From: JBNAGF01 sp049801055 | Lineage (GTDB): Bacteria; Pseudomonadota; Alphaproteobacteria; Rhodobacterales; Rhodobacteraceae | DNA length: 64,000 nucleotides | Direction: 5' to 3' | Assembly: GCF_049801055.1 (NCBI RefSeq) | Contig: NZ_JBNAGF010000008.1 | Span: 1-64,000, forward strand | Shown: positions 43,989 to 53,484 of the stretch, one piece after another | Layout of the letters: every line of letters begins with the position of its first letter | Position numbering within the stretch: position 1 is the first letter of the stretch | Made by a program: the position numbers and the translations under genes | The notes under the pieces: model-generated | Told to the model about the DNA's origin: nothing | Databases searched by the model: none | The model's input: only the letters and a program-made list of their open reading frames with translations

Positions 43989-44142
43989 AAAACCCACTTC
44001 TGCAAACGCAACCCTTAGATATCTTGCACCAGAACGGGTCGAGATTCCACGCCTGAGAACGTACGAGCACCTGCGCGTTATGAGGTTCTGTCTCCTCACG
44101 TAACGGGGCGCTTATCCGACACATAGCGGTGCGCATGGTGAA

Positions 44143-44584
44143 TTGATCGGATCCATGGAAATGCTGCCCAAACCCGCCAGCGAATGGTTTCCGATCCTGA
44201 TGACAGGCGGTGCACTGCAAAGTCCGGACCGGGTTGCCGCCTATCGGGATGGCTGGATGACCAATCCTCGGATGTTGCTGCTCAGGCTCAAACCGCCCGC
44301 GATAACCGCGCCGGTTCAACCAAGACAGGCACTGGTCTCAAGTCCGAAATGCAGTGGTTCTATGCTGATCTGTTGGATGACGATCATGCTCAGCCCCAAC
44401 CCATTCATTGGGCTTTTGATCTGGCCTGCCCTTCCTGATGTCCTACCTTCGTGATCTACGCGATAGCGGGATCAATCATGTCGCCCTGAACCTGCGTTTC
44501 AGTCAAAGAAACATCGACGGCACGATGTAGCGCCTCGGCCAAGAACTGCTTCCAGAATTTCCTGTGCAAGGAACTCCGCAATGA
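44143..44584 (+). pseudogene. Luciferase-like (LLM) flavin monooxygenase remnant
   Basis: Three plus-strand frames together recover the C-terminal third of a luciferase-like oxidoreductase. The first gives MEMLPKPASEWFPILMTGGA and VAAYRDGWMTNPR; a frameshift leads to VAAQAQTARDNRAGS and QWFYADLLDDDHAQPQPIHW; then after a stop comes SYLRDLRDSGINHVALNLRF, with an in-frame TAG at 44527-44529, before QELLPEFPVQGTPQ. The ancestral stop (TGA 44582-44584) overlaps the SDR start as ATGA, so it was once the upstream gene of an operon with it. The 5' part is lost. Confidence 0.82.
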
Positions 44585-45345
44585 CCAAAACAATTTTTAT
44601 CACCGGATCAACTGACGGAATTGGCCTGTTGACCGCAAAAACCCTTGTAGCCCAAGGTCACAAGGTCATTCTGCATGGGAGGAGCGCCGGCAAATTGGAA
44701 GCCGCTGCTAAGGAGGTTGGTGGCAAGGTAGCGAGCTATGAGGCGGACCTGTCCTCATTGGAGGCGACATCTGCGTTGGCAGAAATGGTCAACGACGACC
44801 ACGGCCGAATCGATGTTCTGATCAACAATGCGGGTGTCTACAAAACATCCAATCCGATCCTGCCAAATGGTCAAGACGTACGCTTTGTCGTGAACACATT
44901 GGCTCCTCACGTTTTAACCGCGGCTTTGCTCCCACGTTTGCCAAGTGAGGGACGCGTCATCAATCTGTCCTCCGCGGCGCAGGCCCCAGTCGATTTGGCA
45001 GCGCTTTCCGGTGAGAAGCAGTTGGACGATATGGGAGCATACGCACAAAGCAAACGCGCGATTACGCTTTGGTCTGCGGCAATGGCAGCAAATCATCCGA
45101 CCGGTCCCGTCTTCATCGCGGTCAATCCCGGCTCGCTGTTGGCCTCGAAAATGGTCAAAGAAGGCTTTGGGGTCGCCGGCAATGATCTTCAAATCGGAGC
45201 CGACATCCTGTGTCGCCTTGCCCTGGATGGCGACTTCGCGAAGGCCTCAGGCCGTTATTGGGACAATGACGCCGGAGGCTTTGGCAACGTGGATCTATCG
45301 CAGGCTAATGCCGTTATGCGTGTTGTCAGTGAACTAACACTGTGA
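44581..45345 (+). CDS. Short-chain dehydrogenase/reductase
   Basis: This 254-aa SDR has coenzyme motif FITGSTDGIGLLTAKTL (TGxxxGIG at about 8-14), NNAGVYKTS at about 83, catalytic Ser in INLSSAAQAPVD and YAQSKRA (YxxxK) at about 157-161. It would interconvert an alcohol or ketone using NAD(P)(H). It carried a translational overlap with the now-broken luciferase-like gene, whose loss may leave it without its pathway partner. Substrate unknown. Confidence 0.88.
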   Translation: MTKTIFITGSTDGIGLLTAKTLVAQGHKVILHGRSAGKLEAAAKEVGGKVASYEADLSSLEATSALAEMVNDDHGRIDVLINNAGVYKTSNPILPNGQDVRFVVNTLAPHVLTAALLPRLPSEGRVINLSSAAQAPVDLAALSGEKQLDDMGAYAQSKRAITLWSAAMAANHPTGPVFIAVNPGSLLASKMVKEGFGVAGNDLQIGADILCRLALDGDFAKASGRYWDNDAGGFGNVDLSQANAVMRVVSELTL

Positions 45346-45877
45346 ATGTCATCCGCCGTCGAAGGCAGTTAGAAATTGTTGATGAATAGGCGACAGCTTT
45401 TGTCTTCTAAGCGGTCATTCGCTGGGTTTGGTCGTGCGTCCGCTTTTGGGCAGACGTTGTCGTTTTTGTCAGAACGCATCAGACACGTGTTCCCGTGAAA
45501 AAAGATGAAAACTCTAGTGTGGTTTCTGCGCCAATGCGTGATCGCAGAGTTCGTTGAATGCCGATGTGATCTCATACTCTTTCAATGCGGCGGGCAAACT
45601 GGCGGCAGCCCTCTCGTGCTGGCCGGGGAGCATGATGTCCATTGCGGGGCTGGTGAAAAAAATATTGACGACCGAACATCAGTTCACGCAGCATTCCGGG
45701 TATCGGAGTGAATTAAGGCGGCCGCATGCTGGCTCAGGGCTTAAGGATAGACTTAGGGCGTCGGGCGACCGGATGTGATCTCGTCGTGTGACGTGAAACC
45801 GATTGTTTGCCGTTTCGGCACTTTCTTATCCGGGCGTCCGGACATGCGCTGGCTTTCCTCATTCCGGTTGATTTTCC
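45346..45877. other. Gap before hydantoinase operon
   Basis: In these 532 bases I find no intact gene. It holds a minus-strand coding-like fragment (45514-45678) and, 36-49 bp before the hydantoinase start, the short inverted repeat TCCGG-GCGT-CCGGA (45829-45842), which could be a regulator site. The promoter for the following operon should be here. Confidence 0.45.
45514..45678 (-). pseudogene. Unidentified gene fragment (C-terminal remnant)
   Basis: An open stretch of 54 codons, closed upstream by TGA, reads SVVNIFFTSPAMDIMLPGQH... ERAAASLPAALKEYEITSAF... LCDHALAQKPH and stops at TAG 45514-45516. Composition and absence of rare codons look coding, yet there is no start context and the product is too short for a recognised domain. 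I read it as the tail of a decayed gene. Confidence 0.4.
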
Positions 45878-47977
45878 ATGCACAACAAGAACGGCCTTCG
45901 CCTTGCCGTCGATATCGGGGGGACTTTTTCTGATACGGTCCTCGTCGATGGTCCGGGGCAAATCCTCGCCACCGCCAAGATACCGACAACCCCTAGCAAC
46001 CCAACCCTCGGAGCGCTTGATGGGGCAAAACGGGTGCAGGCCGAGGCCGGGGCCGACTGGTCGAGCATCGATGGCTTCATTCACGGAACGACGCTGGCGA
46101 CCAATGCTCTGATCGAGCGGCGTGGCGCCGTCGTGGCCACTGTGACGACCGAAGGTTTTCGCGACATCCTCGAAATCGCATATGAGCGGCGTTACAGTCA
46201 GTATGACATCAATCTGGTCAAACCAGACCTTTTCGTACCGCGCTCGCGTGCCTTCACCATCGGCGGGCGCATGGATGCGCAAGGGCGGGAACTGCAACCG
46301 CTTGTCGAGGGGGGAGTTGCCGGGCTGGCTGAAGATCTTGCTGCCAGCGGCACCGAAGCCGTGGCGATCTGCCTGATGCACGCCTATGCCAATCCGACGC
46401 ACGAGCTAAGGTTACGTGACCTTCTGCGCGACGCGCTTCCTGATCTGGTAATCTCGCTTTCACATGAAGTCAGCCCCGAGGCTCGTGAGTTTGATCGGCT
46501 TTCGACCACAATCGCCAATGCCTATATCCAACCGCTAATGGCCACCTACCTGGCGGATTTCCAGGCCCGGTTTCAAAGGGAGGGTTTGACATGCCCGATC
46601 TTGATGATGACTGCGGGTGGCGGCATGACCACAATTGAAACCGCCGCTCGCCTACCGATCCGGTTGGTTGAATCGGGACCGGCTGGTGGCGCCATCCTGG
46701 CCGCGCGCATCGCCGCCGAAACTGATGAGCGCGAGGTGCTGAGTTTAGACATGGGCGGCACCACAGCCAAGCTCTGCCTGATCGACGGGTTTCGACCGCA
46801 AAAAGCCCGCAAGTTCGAAATTGCCCGAGCTGCGCGGTTCATCAAGGGTTCGGGCATGCCGGTGCGTATTCCGGTAATCGAGATGATTGAAATCGGTGCT
46901 GGCGGTGGGTCCCTTGCGAATGTCGACCGGCTGGGTCGTTTGCAGGTCGGGCCGGAAAGCGCGGGTTCCGACCCCGGTCCGGCGGCCTTCGCGAAGGGGG
47001 GCACCGAGCCCACCGTAACTGACGCCGACGTCATGCAGGGGTTGATTGAACCCGGGCGCTTTGCCGAGGGGCGTCTAGCGATCGACATGGAAGCTGCGCA
47101 AGTGGCGCTTGAGCGCAGCGTCGGGCAGGCGTTGGGGCTTGATGCCGCCCGGGCAGCGCAAGGGGTCAGCGAGATCGTTGACGAGAACATGGCAAGCGCG
47201 GGCCGAATGCATGCCGTGGAATCGGGTAAGGATCTGGGCGCACGGATGATGATCGCTTTTGGCGGCAACGGCCCCCTTCATGCGACCCGGGTTGCGCGTC
47301 GGTCGCAGGTTGACCGCATCCTGATCCCACGCGATCCCGGGGTGGGTTCGGCGGTAGGTTTCCTTTTTGCGCCGGTCTCGTTTGAGATTATCCGCTCGTG
47401 CTATGCCACGCTCGAGGGGCTTGATCTCGTGGGCCTCAACAACTTTTTCGACGATATGATCGCCGAGGCCCGATCGGTGGTTCGAGCAGGTGCACCTCAG
47501 GGCGTGCTCATGCAGCGGCGGCAGGCTTTCATGCGCTATCACGGACAGGGCCACGAGATCGAAATCCCGCTTCCGAACCGAGAGCTGGAGGAGGAGGACA
47601 TTCCCGCTCTGCGCCGCGCCTTTGAGGATGCTTACAGCCGCCAGTTCAGTCGAGCGGTTCCGGGCATGACCATCGAGATCCTGAATTGGGTGCTCGAGGT
47701 GTCGTCCGAGCCGCGCGCTTTGAAACACCCGCCCGAGGGAGCCGCGAACCAGCGGGCCATGCCCCTCGGGTTCAGGTCCATTCTGTGTGATGTCAGTGGT
47801 GAGTGGCGTGAAGCGGAAATCCATGACCGCTCCCAGCTGAAATCCGGTGACTTCCTTTCGGGACCCGCCCTGATCATCGAACCGCAGACCACGACATTCG
47901 TTAGTGCCGACTTTTCAGCCTGTGTGGATGGCGGCGGAAATATCAGGCTCACTCGCAATAGGGAGGAAGTGCAATGA
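45878..47977 (+). CDS. Hydantoinase/oxoprolinase A subunit
   Basis: This 699-aa ATP-dependent N-methylhydantoinase/5-oxoprolinase/acetone carboxylase-family alpha-type subunit has ASKHA nucleotide motifs RLAVDIGGTFSDTVLVDG at the N-terminus (about 7-24) and SLDMGGTTAKLCLIDG (about 289). It also has the conserved HGTTLATNALIERRGA (about 69), EIGAGGGSLANVDRLGRL and FGGNGPLHATRVAR. It works with the B subunit to open a cyclic amide (hydantoin, 5-oxoproline or similar) at the cost of ATP. GGAGG lies downstream, before the coupled B gene (ATGA overlap). No GcvT-like or CoA motif suggests acetone carboxylase. Confidence 0.88.
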   Translation: MHNKNGLRLAVDIGGTFSDTVLVDGPGQILATAKIPTTPSNPTLGALDGAKRVQAEAGADWSSIDGFIHGTTLATNALIERRGAVVATVTTEGFRDILEIAYERRYSQYDINLVKPDLFVPRSRAFTIGGRMDAQGRELQPLVEGGVAGLAEDLAASGTEAVAICLMHAYANPTHELRLRDLLRDALPDLVISLSHEVSPEAREFDRLSTTIANAYIQPLMATYLADFQARFQREGLTCPILMMTAGGGMTTIETAARLPIRLVESGPAGGAILAARIAAETDEREVLSLDMGGTTAKLCLIDGFRPQKARKFEIARAARFIKGSGMPVRIPVIEMIEIGAGGGSLANVDRLGRLQVGPESAGSDPGPAAFAKGGTEPTVTDADVMQGLIEPGRFAEGRLAIDMEAAQVALERSVGQALGLDAARAAQGVSEIVDENMASAGRMHAVESGKDLGARMMIAFGGNGPLHATRVARRSQVDRILIPRDPGVGSAVGFLFAPVSFEIIRSCYATLEGLDLVGLNNFFDDMIAEARSVVRAGAPQGVLMQRRQAFMRYHGQGHEIEIPLPNRELEEEDIPALRRAFEDAYSRQFSRAVPGMTIEILNWVLEVSSEPRALKHPPEGAANQRAMPLGFRSILCDVSGEWREAEIHDRSQLKSGDFLSGPALIIEPQTTTFVSADFSACVDGGGNIRLTRNREEVQ

Positions 47978-49623
47978 ATGCAACAGACACAAAGTTGCAA
48001 GTCATGTGGAACAGACTTCTCGCCGTGGTCGAGGAACAGGGCCAGGCCCTGATCCGCTCTGCCTTTTCCCCTATCGTGCGGGAATGTGGGGATATTTCGG
48101 CGGGCATATTCGACCTTCACGGCCGGATGCTCTCGCAGGCCGTGACCGGCACGCCGGGGCATATCAACACCATGGCCGAGGCCGTGAAAACCCTGCGCGG
48201 GCGCTTTCAGCTTCAGGACATGAAGCCTGGCGACGTCTACATGACCAACGATCCCTGGATCGCCTCAGGACATCTGAATGATTTCCTGCTGATGATGCCA
48301 GTGTTCGTTAACGGCAAAGTGGTCGGCTTCACCGCGTGCACGTCTCATCTGGTGGATCTGGGGGGGCTGGGTATGGGCCCCGAGGGCGCGGATATATATG
48401 ACGAGGGCCTGCTGATCCCACCTTGCAAATTGGTGGATGCCGGTAGGCTGAACACGCTACTGATAGAGATCGTCAAGGCCAATTCGCGCGAACCCATCGC
48501 CAACGAAGGCGATATCTATGCACTGATCGCCTGTTGTGAAACCGGAGCAAAGCGGCTGGCGGGTATGATGGAGGAGTTCGGCATCGATAATCTGGACGAT
48601 CTGGCCGAGTACATCATCAACACCTCCCATCGCGGCACTGTCGAGGCCATCGCGGAGCTGCCCAATGGCATCTGGCGCAACGTTCTGAAGGTGGACGGCT
48701 ATGAGAAGGAGATCGACCTGCACGCCGCCCTGATTATTGCGGATGACCACATCACTCTGGATTTCGATGGCACGTCGGGTCTGTCGAATAAGGGCATCAA
48801 CGTTCCATTGAACTATGCTACAGCGTATTCGGTCTTTGCCCTTCGCTGTATCATCGGCCCCGATATTCCCAACAATGCCGGTTCGCTTGCACCCTTCCGC
48901 GTGATAGCACCAAAGGACTGTATCCTGAACGCCCAGCCCCCGGCCCCGGTAGCCATGCGCCATACGTTGGGTCAGATGACGCCCGATCTGGTCTATGGAT
49001 GCCTCGCGCAGGTCCTGCCGGATAAGATTCCAGCCGAAGGTGCGTCTTGCATGTACGACCTGCCGCTTCGTCACGTACCCGAAGCTGTATCGCGCGGGGA
49101 CAAACAATTCGCCCTGGAGTTGGTCTTCAGCGGCGGCACCGGCGCGCGACCCTGTCTGGATGGACTTTCGGCCACTGCGTTCCCGTCCGGTGTCTGGGGA
49201 TCTCAGGTGGAAATCACCGAAGCGGTGGCGCCGGTCTTGATCACGAGGCGGGAACTCAAAACCGACAGCGGCGGTGCCGGGCGCATGCGCGGTGGGCTGG
49301 GCCAGCATATAGAAATGCGGTCCTCGAAAGACGAAGACTTCATGGTGTTTCTCTCAGTCGAAAGGATCCAGAACCCCGCGCTTGGCCGCAATGGTGCGAA
49401 TGACGGCGCGCCGGGCCGGATCCGCATCGGCCATAAAGGACCCGACCTGCCGGGCAAAGGCGAGGTCCGTGTAAAAGCCGGAGAGACTCTGATCTTCGAA
49501 ACGCCAGGGGGTGGAGGATTTGGCAATCCGCAGGAGCGCAGCCACGAGGAGGTTCAACGCGATTTGAAAGACGGGCTGATCAGTCACGTGGCCGCCCGCA
49601 ACATCTATGGTGCCGAGCCATGA
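47974..49623 (+). CDS. Hydantoinase/oxoprolinase B subunit
   Basis: This 549-aa HyuB-type subunit has segments IRSAFSPIVRECGDISAGIF (about 28-47), DMKPGDVYMTNDPWIASGHL (about 81), GKVVGFTACTSHLVDLGG, and a C-terminal ETPGGGGFGNPQER. It forms a heteromer with the A subunit. ATG 47974 overlaps the A-subunit stop (ATGA) with GGGAGGAAG just upstream, and its own stop overlaps the aminotransferase start, so stoichiometric expression is expected. Confidence 0.88.
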   Translation: MNATDTKLQVMWNRLLAVVEEQGQALIRSAFSPIVRECGDISAGIFDLHGRMLSQAVTGTPGHINTMAEAVKTLRGRFQLQDMKPGDVYMTNDPWIASGHLNDFLLMMPVFVNGKVVGFTACTSHLVDLGGLGMGPEGADIYDEGLLIPPCKLVDAGRLNTLLIEIVKANSREPIANEGDIYALIACCETGAKRLAGMMEEFGIDNLDDLAEYIINTSHRGTVEAIAELPNGIWRNVLKVDGYEKEIDLHAALIIADDHITLDFDGTSGLSNKGINVPLNYATAYSVFALRCIIGPDIPNNAGSLAPFRVIAPKDCILNAQPPAPVAMRHTLGQMTPDLVYGCLAQVLPDKIPAEGASCMYDLPLRHVPEAVSRGDKQFALELVFSGGTGARPCLDGLSATAFPSGVWGSQVEITEAVAPVLITRRELKTDSGGAGRMRGGLGQHIEMRSSKDEDFMVFLSVERIQNPALGRNGANDGAPGRIRIGHKGPDLPGKGEVRVKAGETLIFETPGGGGFGNPQERSHEEVQRDLKDGLISHVAARNIYGAEP

Positions 49624-50702
49624 TAAAACCCACTCGCCATGTCGCCCGAATGTCACCCTATGCGCTTGCAGAGTTGAGCGCGCCCGAGGGCAAGCGCCTG
49701 ATCTCACTGTCACAAAACGAGAGTTTGCGCCCGCCGAGCCCGCAAGCCATTGCCGCAGCGACAAAGGCCATGACGGCAGTGCAGCTTTATCCGGACCCCG
49801 AATGGGGTGCGCTGCGGGCGGCCTTGTCTGACCTGCACGGCGTTCCTCAGTCGGGAATCCTGTGTGGTAACGGATCAATGGAACTGATCATTTGCCTGAC
49901 AATGGCATTTGCAGATGAGACAGGAGCCGTTCTGGCACCTGCTAATGCCTATCCGTTTTTCCGAACCGCCGCAGAGCATGCAAGGGCGCGCTACGACACC
50001 GCGCCCGAGGACGGCATCGCAGCATCGGTCGATGCGCTGCTTGCTGCGGTTCAGCCAGACACACGCATCGTTTTCATAGCCAATCCCGGAAATCCCACCG
50101 GCACCCGCATACCGCGTGCCGAGCTTTTTCGTCTGCGCGACGAGCTACGGCGGGACATATTGTTGGTGATCGATGAAGCCTATGGCGAGTTTTCCGACCA
50201 TCTGGGCGAGTTCGTTTTCGATCTGGTCGGGCATGGCGATACGATTGTTCTGCGAACCTTTTCAAAGGCCTATGGCCTGGCCGGGATGCGGGTGGGTTGG
50301 GGGTTGTTTCCCGAGGGCATAGCCCGGGAGGTTCGCAAAGTGATGAACCCCAATAACATCTCGGCCGCCGGGCAGGCTGCGGCGATCGCGGCGCTGGCAG
50401 ATCAGGCTTACATGCACGAAACCTGCGCCAGTACCGCTCTGCGGCGTGATCGCTTTATAACCCGACTGCGCAGGGCCGGATTTGAGGTGCCTGGGAGTTT
50501 CACCAACTTCGCGTTAATCCGCTTTGACAGTGCTCGAGCAGCCAAAGGCGCCGATACTGCCCTGCGAGCCGAAGGCGTAGTCGCACGGGCCCAAGGTGGT
50601 GCTGGGCTGCCCGACTGCCTGCGTGTTTCAGTCGGGCAGGCAGAGGAGCTTGATCTTGCGGCCAAGCTTTTAGAACGCTGGGCTGACGGAGGGGTAATAT
50701 GA
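49620..50702 (+). CDS. HisC-like PLP aminotransferase
   Basis: This 360-aa fold-type I aminotransferase resembles histidinol-phosphate aminotransferase. Visible are ISLSQNESLRPPSPQA, the VFIANPGNPTGTRIP motif (about 141), VIDEAYGEFSD (about 182) and the lysine in VLRTFSKAYGLAGMRVGWG (about 217). It is inside the hydantoinase operon (ATGA overlaps at both ends), so it is more likely catabolic, transaminating the amino acid produced by the pathway, than a histidine biosynthetic enzyme. Confidence 0.85.
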   Translation: MIKPTRHVARMSPYALAELSAPEGKRLISLSQNESLRPPSPQAIAAATKAMTAVQLYPDPEWGALRAALSDLHGVPQSGILCGNGSMELIICLTMAFADETGAVLAPANAYPFFRTAAEHARARYDTAPEDGIAASVDALLAAVQPDTRIVFIANPGNPTGTRIPRAELFRLRDELRRDILLVIDEAYGEFSDHLGEFVFDLVGHGDTIVLRTFSKAYGLAGMRVGWGLFPEGIAREVRKVMNPNNISAAGQAAAIAALADQAYMHETCASTALRRDRFITRLRRAGFEVPGSFTNFALIRFDSARAAKGADTALRAEGVVARAQGGAGLPDCLRVSVGQAEELDLAAKLLERWADGGVI

Positions 50703-51442
50703 CGCAATCACGTGGCCGGGCGAAGTTGGGTGTTTTGGTGCCGTTCACCAACTCCAATCTCGAGCCCGACATGGCTCTCATGCGCCCCAATGGCGTATCG
50801 CTGCATTTCGCTCGCATGGGGGGATATGATCAGGACAAAATCCCTGATGCCGATCAGATGCATGGGCTGGGCGCGGCGGATCTGGAAGAGCCCTTGCGCT
50901 TGCTTCAGGGCGTGTGCCCGGACGTGATCTTGTATGGCTGCACCTCGGCTACACTCACCCATGGACTCGACTTTGATCGTATCCTCGCCGGGCGGATCAA
51001 AGACACCAGCGGGGCGGCGACTGTGACCGCCGCAGGAGCGCTGGTGCATGCATTGCAAACTATTGGGACAGGCCGCGTCGGCTTTGCCTCGCCATATGTT
51101 CCTGCGATCAATGACATGGCCATCGCCTTTTTGTCGGATGCCGGCATCGAAACAGTGGCACGGTCCGAGGTTGGTGGTGCGCTGGACAATTTCGGACAGG
51201 GCGCGTTGGATCCTCAAGCCGTGTATGATCTGGGTCTTGCCGCCGATCATCCGCAGATCGAAGCGCTGGTCTTGTCCTGCACTGATATGCGCAGCGTCGA
51301 GATCATCGCCCGGCTCGAACAGGCCACTGGAAAGCCGGTGATCAGCTCGAACCAGGCCATGATGTTTCAGGCGATGCAACTTGCCGGAATTGACGAGGCT
51401 CTGCGGGGATATGGCCAACTTCTTGAAAGGAAGCGACTATGA
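50699..51442 (+). CDS. Asp/Glu racemase superfamily (maleate isomerase/arylmalonate decarboxylase-like)
   Basis: This 247-aa protein has the two-Cys pattern of this superfamily: DVILYGCTSATLTHG (Cys about 81) and EALVLSCTDMRSVE (Cys about 190), with LGVLVPFTNSNLEPDM at the N-terminus. Members isomerise maleate, decarboxylate arylmalonates or racemise hydantoins and amino acids. In a hydantoinase operon a hydantoin or amino-acid racemase, or a maleamate/maleate step, are the leading options; the sequence does not choose between them. Confidence 0.8.
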   Translation: MTQSRGRAKLGVLVPFTNSNLEPDMALMRPNGVSLHFARMGGYDQDKIPDADQMHGLGAADLEEPLRLLQGVCPDVILYGCTSATLTHGLDFDRILAGRIKDTSGAATVTAAGALVHALQTIGTGRVGFASPYVPAINDMAIAFLSDAGIETVARSEVGGALDNFGQGALDPQAVYDLGLAADHPQIEALVLSCTDMRSVEIIARLEQATGKPVISSNQAMMFQAMQLAGIDEALRGYGQLLERKRL

Positions 51443-52785
51443 CGGCTGACCGGATTGCCGAGTTCGCACTCTCTGGCCACCAAAAGCCAGAGAGTGCGAT
51501 AGTCATGGGCGCAACGCTGCTGATCGACACGTTGGGTGTGGCGGCCGGGGCCGTGGGCCTTGAAGCAGGGCGGATCGCGCGGGATTATGCCGTTGCCTTT
51601 CACGGTGCAAGCACGCCAGAAAACGCTGCCAGCATCCTGTTCGACGGGCGCCGCGCTTCAATCCCGGGGGCGGCCTTTGCCGCAGCCACTCAGATCGACA
51701 ACCTTGATGCGCATGATGGCCTTAACCCGACCAAGGGCCACATTGGATGTGCTGTCGTGCCTGCACTGTTCGCTTTCGCCGAAGCCAGGCCAGAACTGTC
51801 TGCACGCGACGCGCTGTCTGCATTGGTCATGTCTTATGAAATCGCTGCACGGGCCGCCTTTGCGCTGCACGCTTCTGTCGTTGACTATCACACTTCCGGG
51901 TCGTGGAATGCACTTGGTGTTGCCGCGCTGGGGTGCCGCCTTGGGGGCGCAAGTCCCGATCAGCTTCGTCAGGCGCTGGGCATTGCCGAATATCACGGTC
52001 CCCGCAGTCAGATGATGCGAGAGATTGCCAACCCCACAATGTTGCATGATGGCTCGGGGATGGGTGCTTTGGTTGGCACGATGGCCAGTTTGTTGGCGTT
52101 GCGGGGGTTCACCGGCGCACCTGCCCTTACCGTGGAGGACGAGGCGGCGGCACCTTTCTGGACTGATCTGAACGAGGTCTGGACGATCGAGCGAAACTAC
52201 GTAAAGCCTTACCCTGTATGCCGCTGGGCGCATGCAGCACTTGACGCCTTGTCCGGGTTGAAACACGAAAACCGTTTTGACGCGAGGGACGTCGCCAATA
52301 TCGAGGTGAACACCTTTGCCGAAGCGGCTGCACTTTTCCCGGGAATGCCGGCCAACACGTCACAGGCGCAGTATTCCTTGCCTTTCGCCGTTGCGACGAT
52401 GCTCGTTCACGGCCGGATTGGACCGGATCAGATAAATGGCGCGGCGTTGAGAGACCCGCAGGTGGCGGCAATTTTGCCGCGCATTTCAGTGCGCGAAACA
52501 GCCCGGCATTCCATGCGCTTTCCCGAAGGCCGCTGGTCAGATGTCAACGTAGAGTTGAATGACGGCACGCGGCTGGAATCGGGCGACACGCATGCACGCG
52601 GGGGACCCGAGGCGCCACTGAAGATGCACGAGCTTGAGGCGAAGTTTCACATCATGGCTGCGGCGCTACCTGAGTCGCGACGGCAGGCAATCTGGGAAAT
52701 GCGCAAACGGATGTTACACCCGGATACAAAATTCGACGAGCTGGCGCGACTTGTTCGAGCACCGATGGAGAAGTTGTCTGGGTAA
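51439..52785 (+). CDS. MmgE/PrpD-family protein
   Basis: This 448-aa protein of the 2-methylcitrate dehydratase/iminodisuccinate epimerase/aconitate decarboxylase-like fold has IDNLDAHDGLNPTKGHIGCA (about 82-101), SYEIAARAAFALH (about 134), WNALGVAALGCRLGG (about 156) and KPYPVCRWAHAALDAL (about 257). There is no prpB/prpC nearby, so it is not the methylcitrate cycle enzyme. As last gene of the hydantoinase operon (ATGA coupled) it probably dehydrates or epimerises an acidic intermediate from this pathway. Confidence 0.83.
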   Translation: MTADRIAEFALSGHQKPESAIVMGATLLIDTLGVAAGAVGLEAGRIARDYAVAFHGASTPENAASILFDGRRASIPGAAFAAATQIDNLDAHDGLNPTKGHIGCAVVPALFAFAEARPELSARDALSALVMSYEIAARAAFALHASVVDYHTSGSWNALGVAALGCRLGGASPDQLRQALGIAEYHGPRSQMMREIANPTMLHDGSGMGALVGTMASLLALRGFTGAPALTVEDEAAAPFWTDLNEVWTIERNYVKPYPVCRWAHAALDALSGLKHENRFDARDVANIEVNTFAEAAALFPGMPANTSQAQYSLPFAVATMLVHGRIGPDQINGAALRDPQVAAILPRISVRETARHSMRFPEGRWSDVNVELNDGTRLESGDTHARGGPEAPLKMHELEAKFHIMAAALPESRRQAIWEMRKRMLHPDTKFDELARLVRAPMEKLSG

Positions 52786-53278
52786 TTCTGTTTGCGTGTC
52801 GCACGGCGTATGTCTTTGACGAGTTTCTCGCCGCGGCTCTGCCTTGTTCCGTGTTTCTGTCTCAGCTCCACTCCTTGGTAGTTACGATGTGCCAGAACCG
52901 GACGCGACAACCAGTTTCGATCCGACATCCGCAATCACCTGAAGTCTCAGGGTGGCAAGGCATCATACACAGCAATTAGGGCCGCGACGGAAGGAGACAT
53001 ACGACACATCAGCGCCGGTGTGAGTGGCGCAGCCAGTTCATAGTCCCCTTTCTCAGCCAAAATAGTGGCCCGGTTTTAGGGGGCGAAGACACGACAGGTT
53101 GCACACGGAAATTGGGCCGAAGGCGTATGAAGGAAGCGGAGTATCTCGCAGACCAATTCTTGAAACTGGGCCTTTGAACAAGCTGGAATCGCTCGCGAAA
53201 CGCGCAGAAACATGAGGACAAAAAGAGGATAAAGCCCTTCCGGGCCTTTTTTCATTTTGGCTAAGTATCTGGAATTAT
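52786..53278. other. Gap downstream of the hydantoinase operon
   Basis: These 493 bases contain no gene I can support. Short minus-strand frames look slightly coding but have no start context. The only clear element is the hairpin at 53231-53252 next to the tRNA. Confidence 0.4.
53231..53252. terminator. Hairpin next to tRNA-Pro
   Basis: GCCC at 53234-53237 pairs with GGGC at 53242-53245 over a TTCC loop, flanked by A residues on the left and six T residues on the right (53247-53252). It can end rightward transcripts; read on the minus strand it lies about 25 bp after the tRNA and is followed by TTT and a later T-rich stretch, so it may serve the tRNA too. Confidence 0.55.
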
Positions 53279-53355
53279 TGGTCGGAGTGGCGAGATTCGA
53301 ACTCACGACCCCTGCCTCCCGAAGACAGTGCTCTACCAGGCTGAGCTACACTCCG
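53279..53355 (-). tRNA. tRNA-Pro (anticodon CGG)
   Basis: This is a 77-nt cloverleaf on the minus strand. The acceptor stem is CGGAGTG/CACTCCG, with D arm GCTCAGCCTGGTAGAGC, anticodon loop TTCGGGA (anticodon CGG), T arm with GTTCGAATC, discriminator A and an encoded CCA at 53279-53281. CGGAGTG with this anticodon is the bacterial proline tRNA for CCG codons. Confidence 0.95.
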
Positions 53356-53484
53356 ACCGTGGCGGGTCACCTATACCCGGTATGGTGGATATGCAAGCAG
53401 AATCTCCAAAGGTCTGCTGAAATTCATGCTCTTGTTCGGAGCCGGGGGCTGCGCAATTGTGAGGCCGGGTTTTGGGCAAGTGAG

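Noticed and set aside
48457..49308. 283-aa minus-strand frame within the hydantoinase B gene
   Set aside because: Shadow of a clear plus-strand gene with operon overlaps at both ends.
53279..53355. tRNA-Pro as an integration site for a genomic island
   Set aside because: I looked for a repeat of the tRNA 3' end and an integrase near it and saw neither in the window.
53257..53484. N-terminal extension of the Na/Pi cotransporter frame
   Set aside because: It would translate through the tRNA-Pro gene on the opposite strand; homologues start at MAENIYF.
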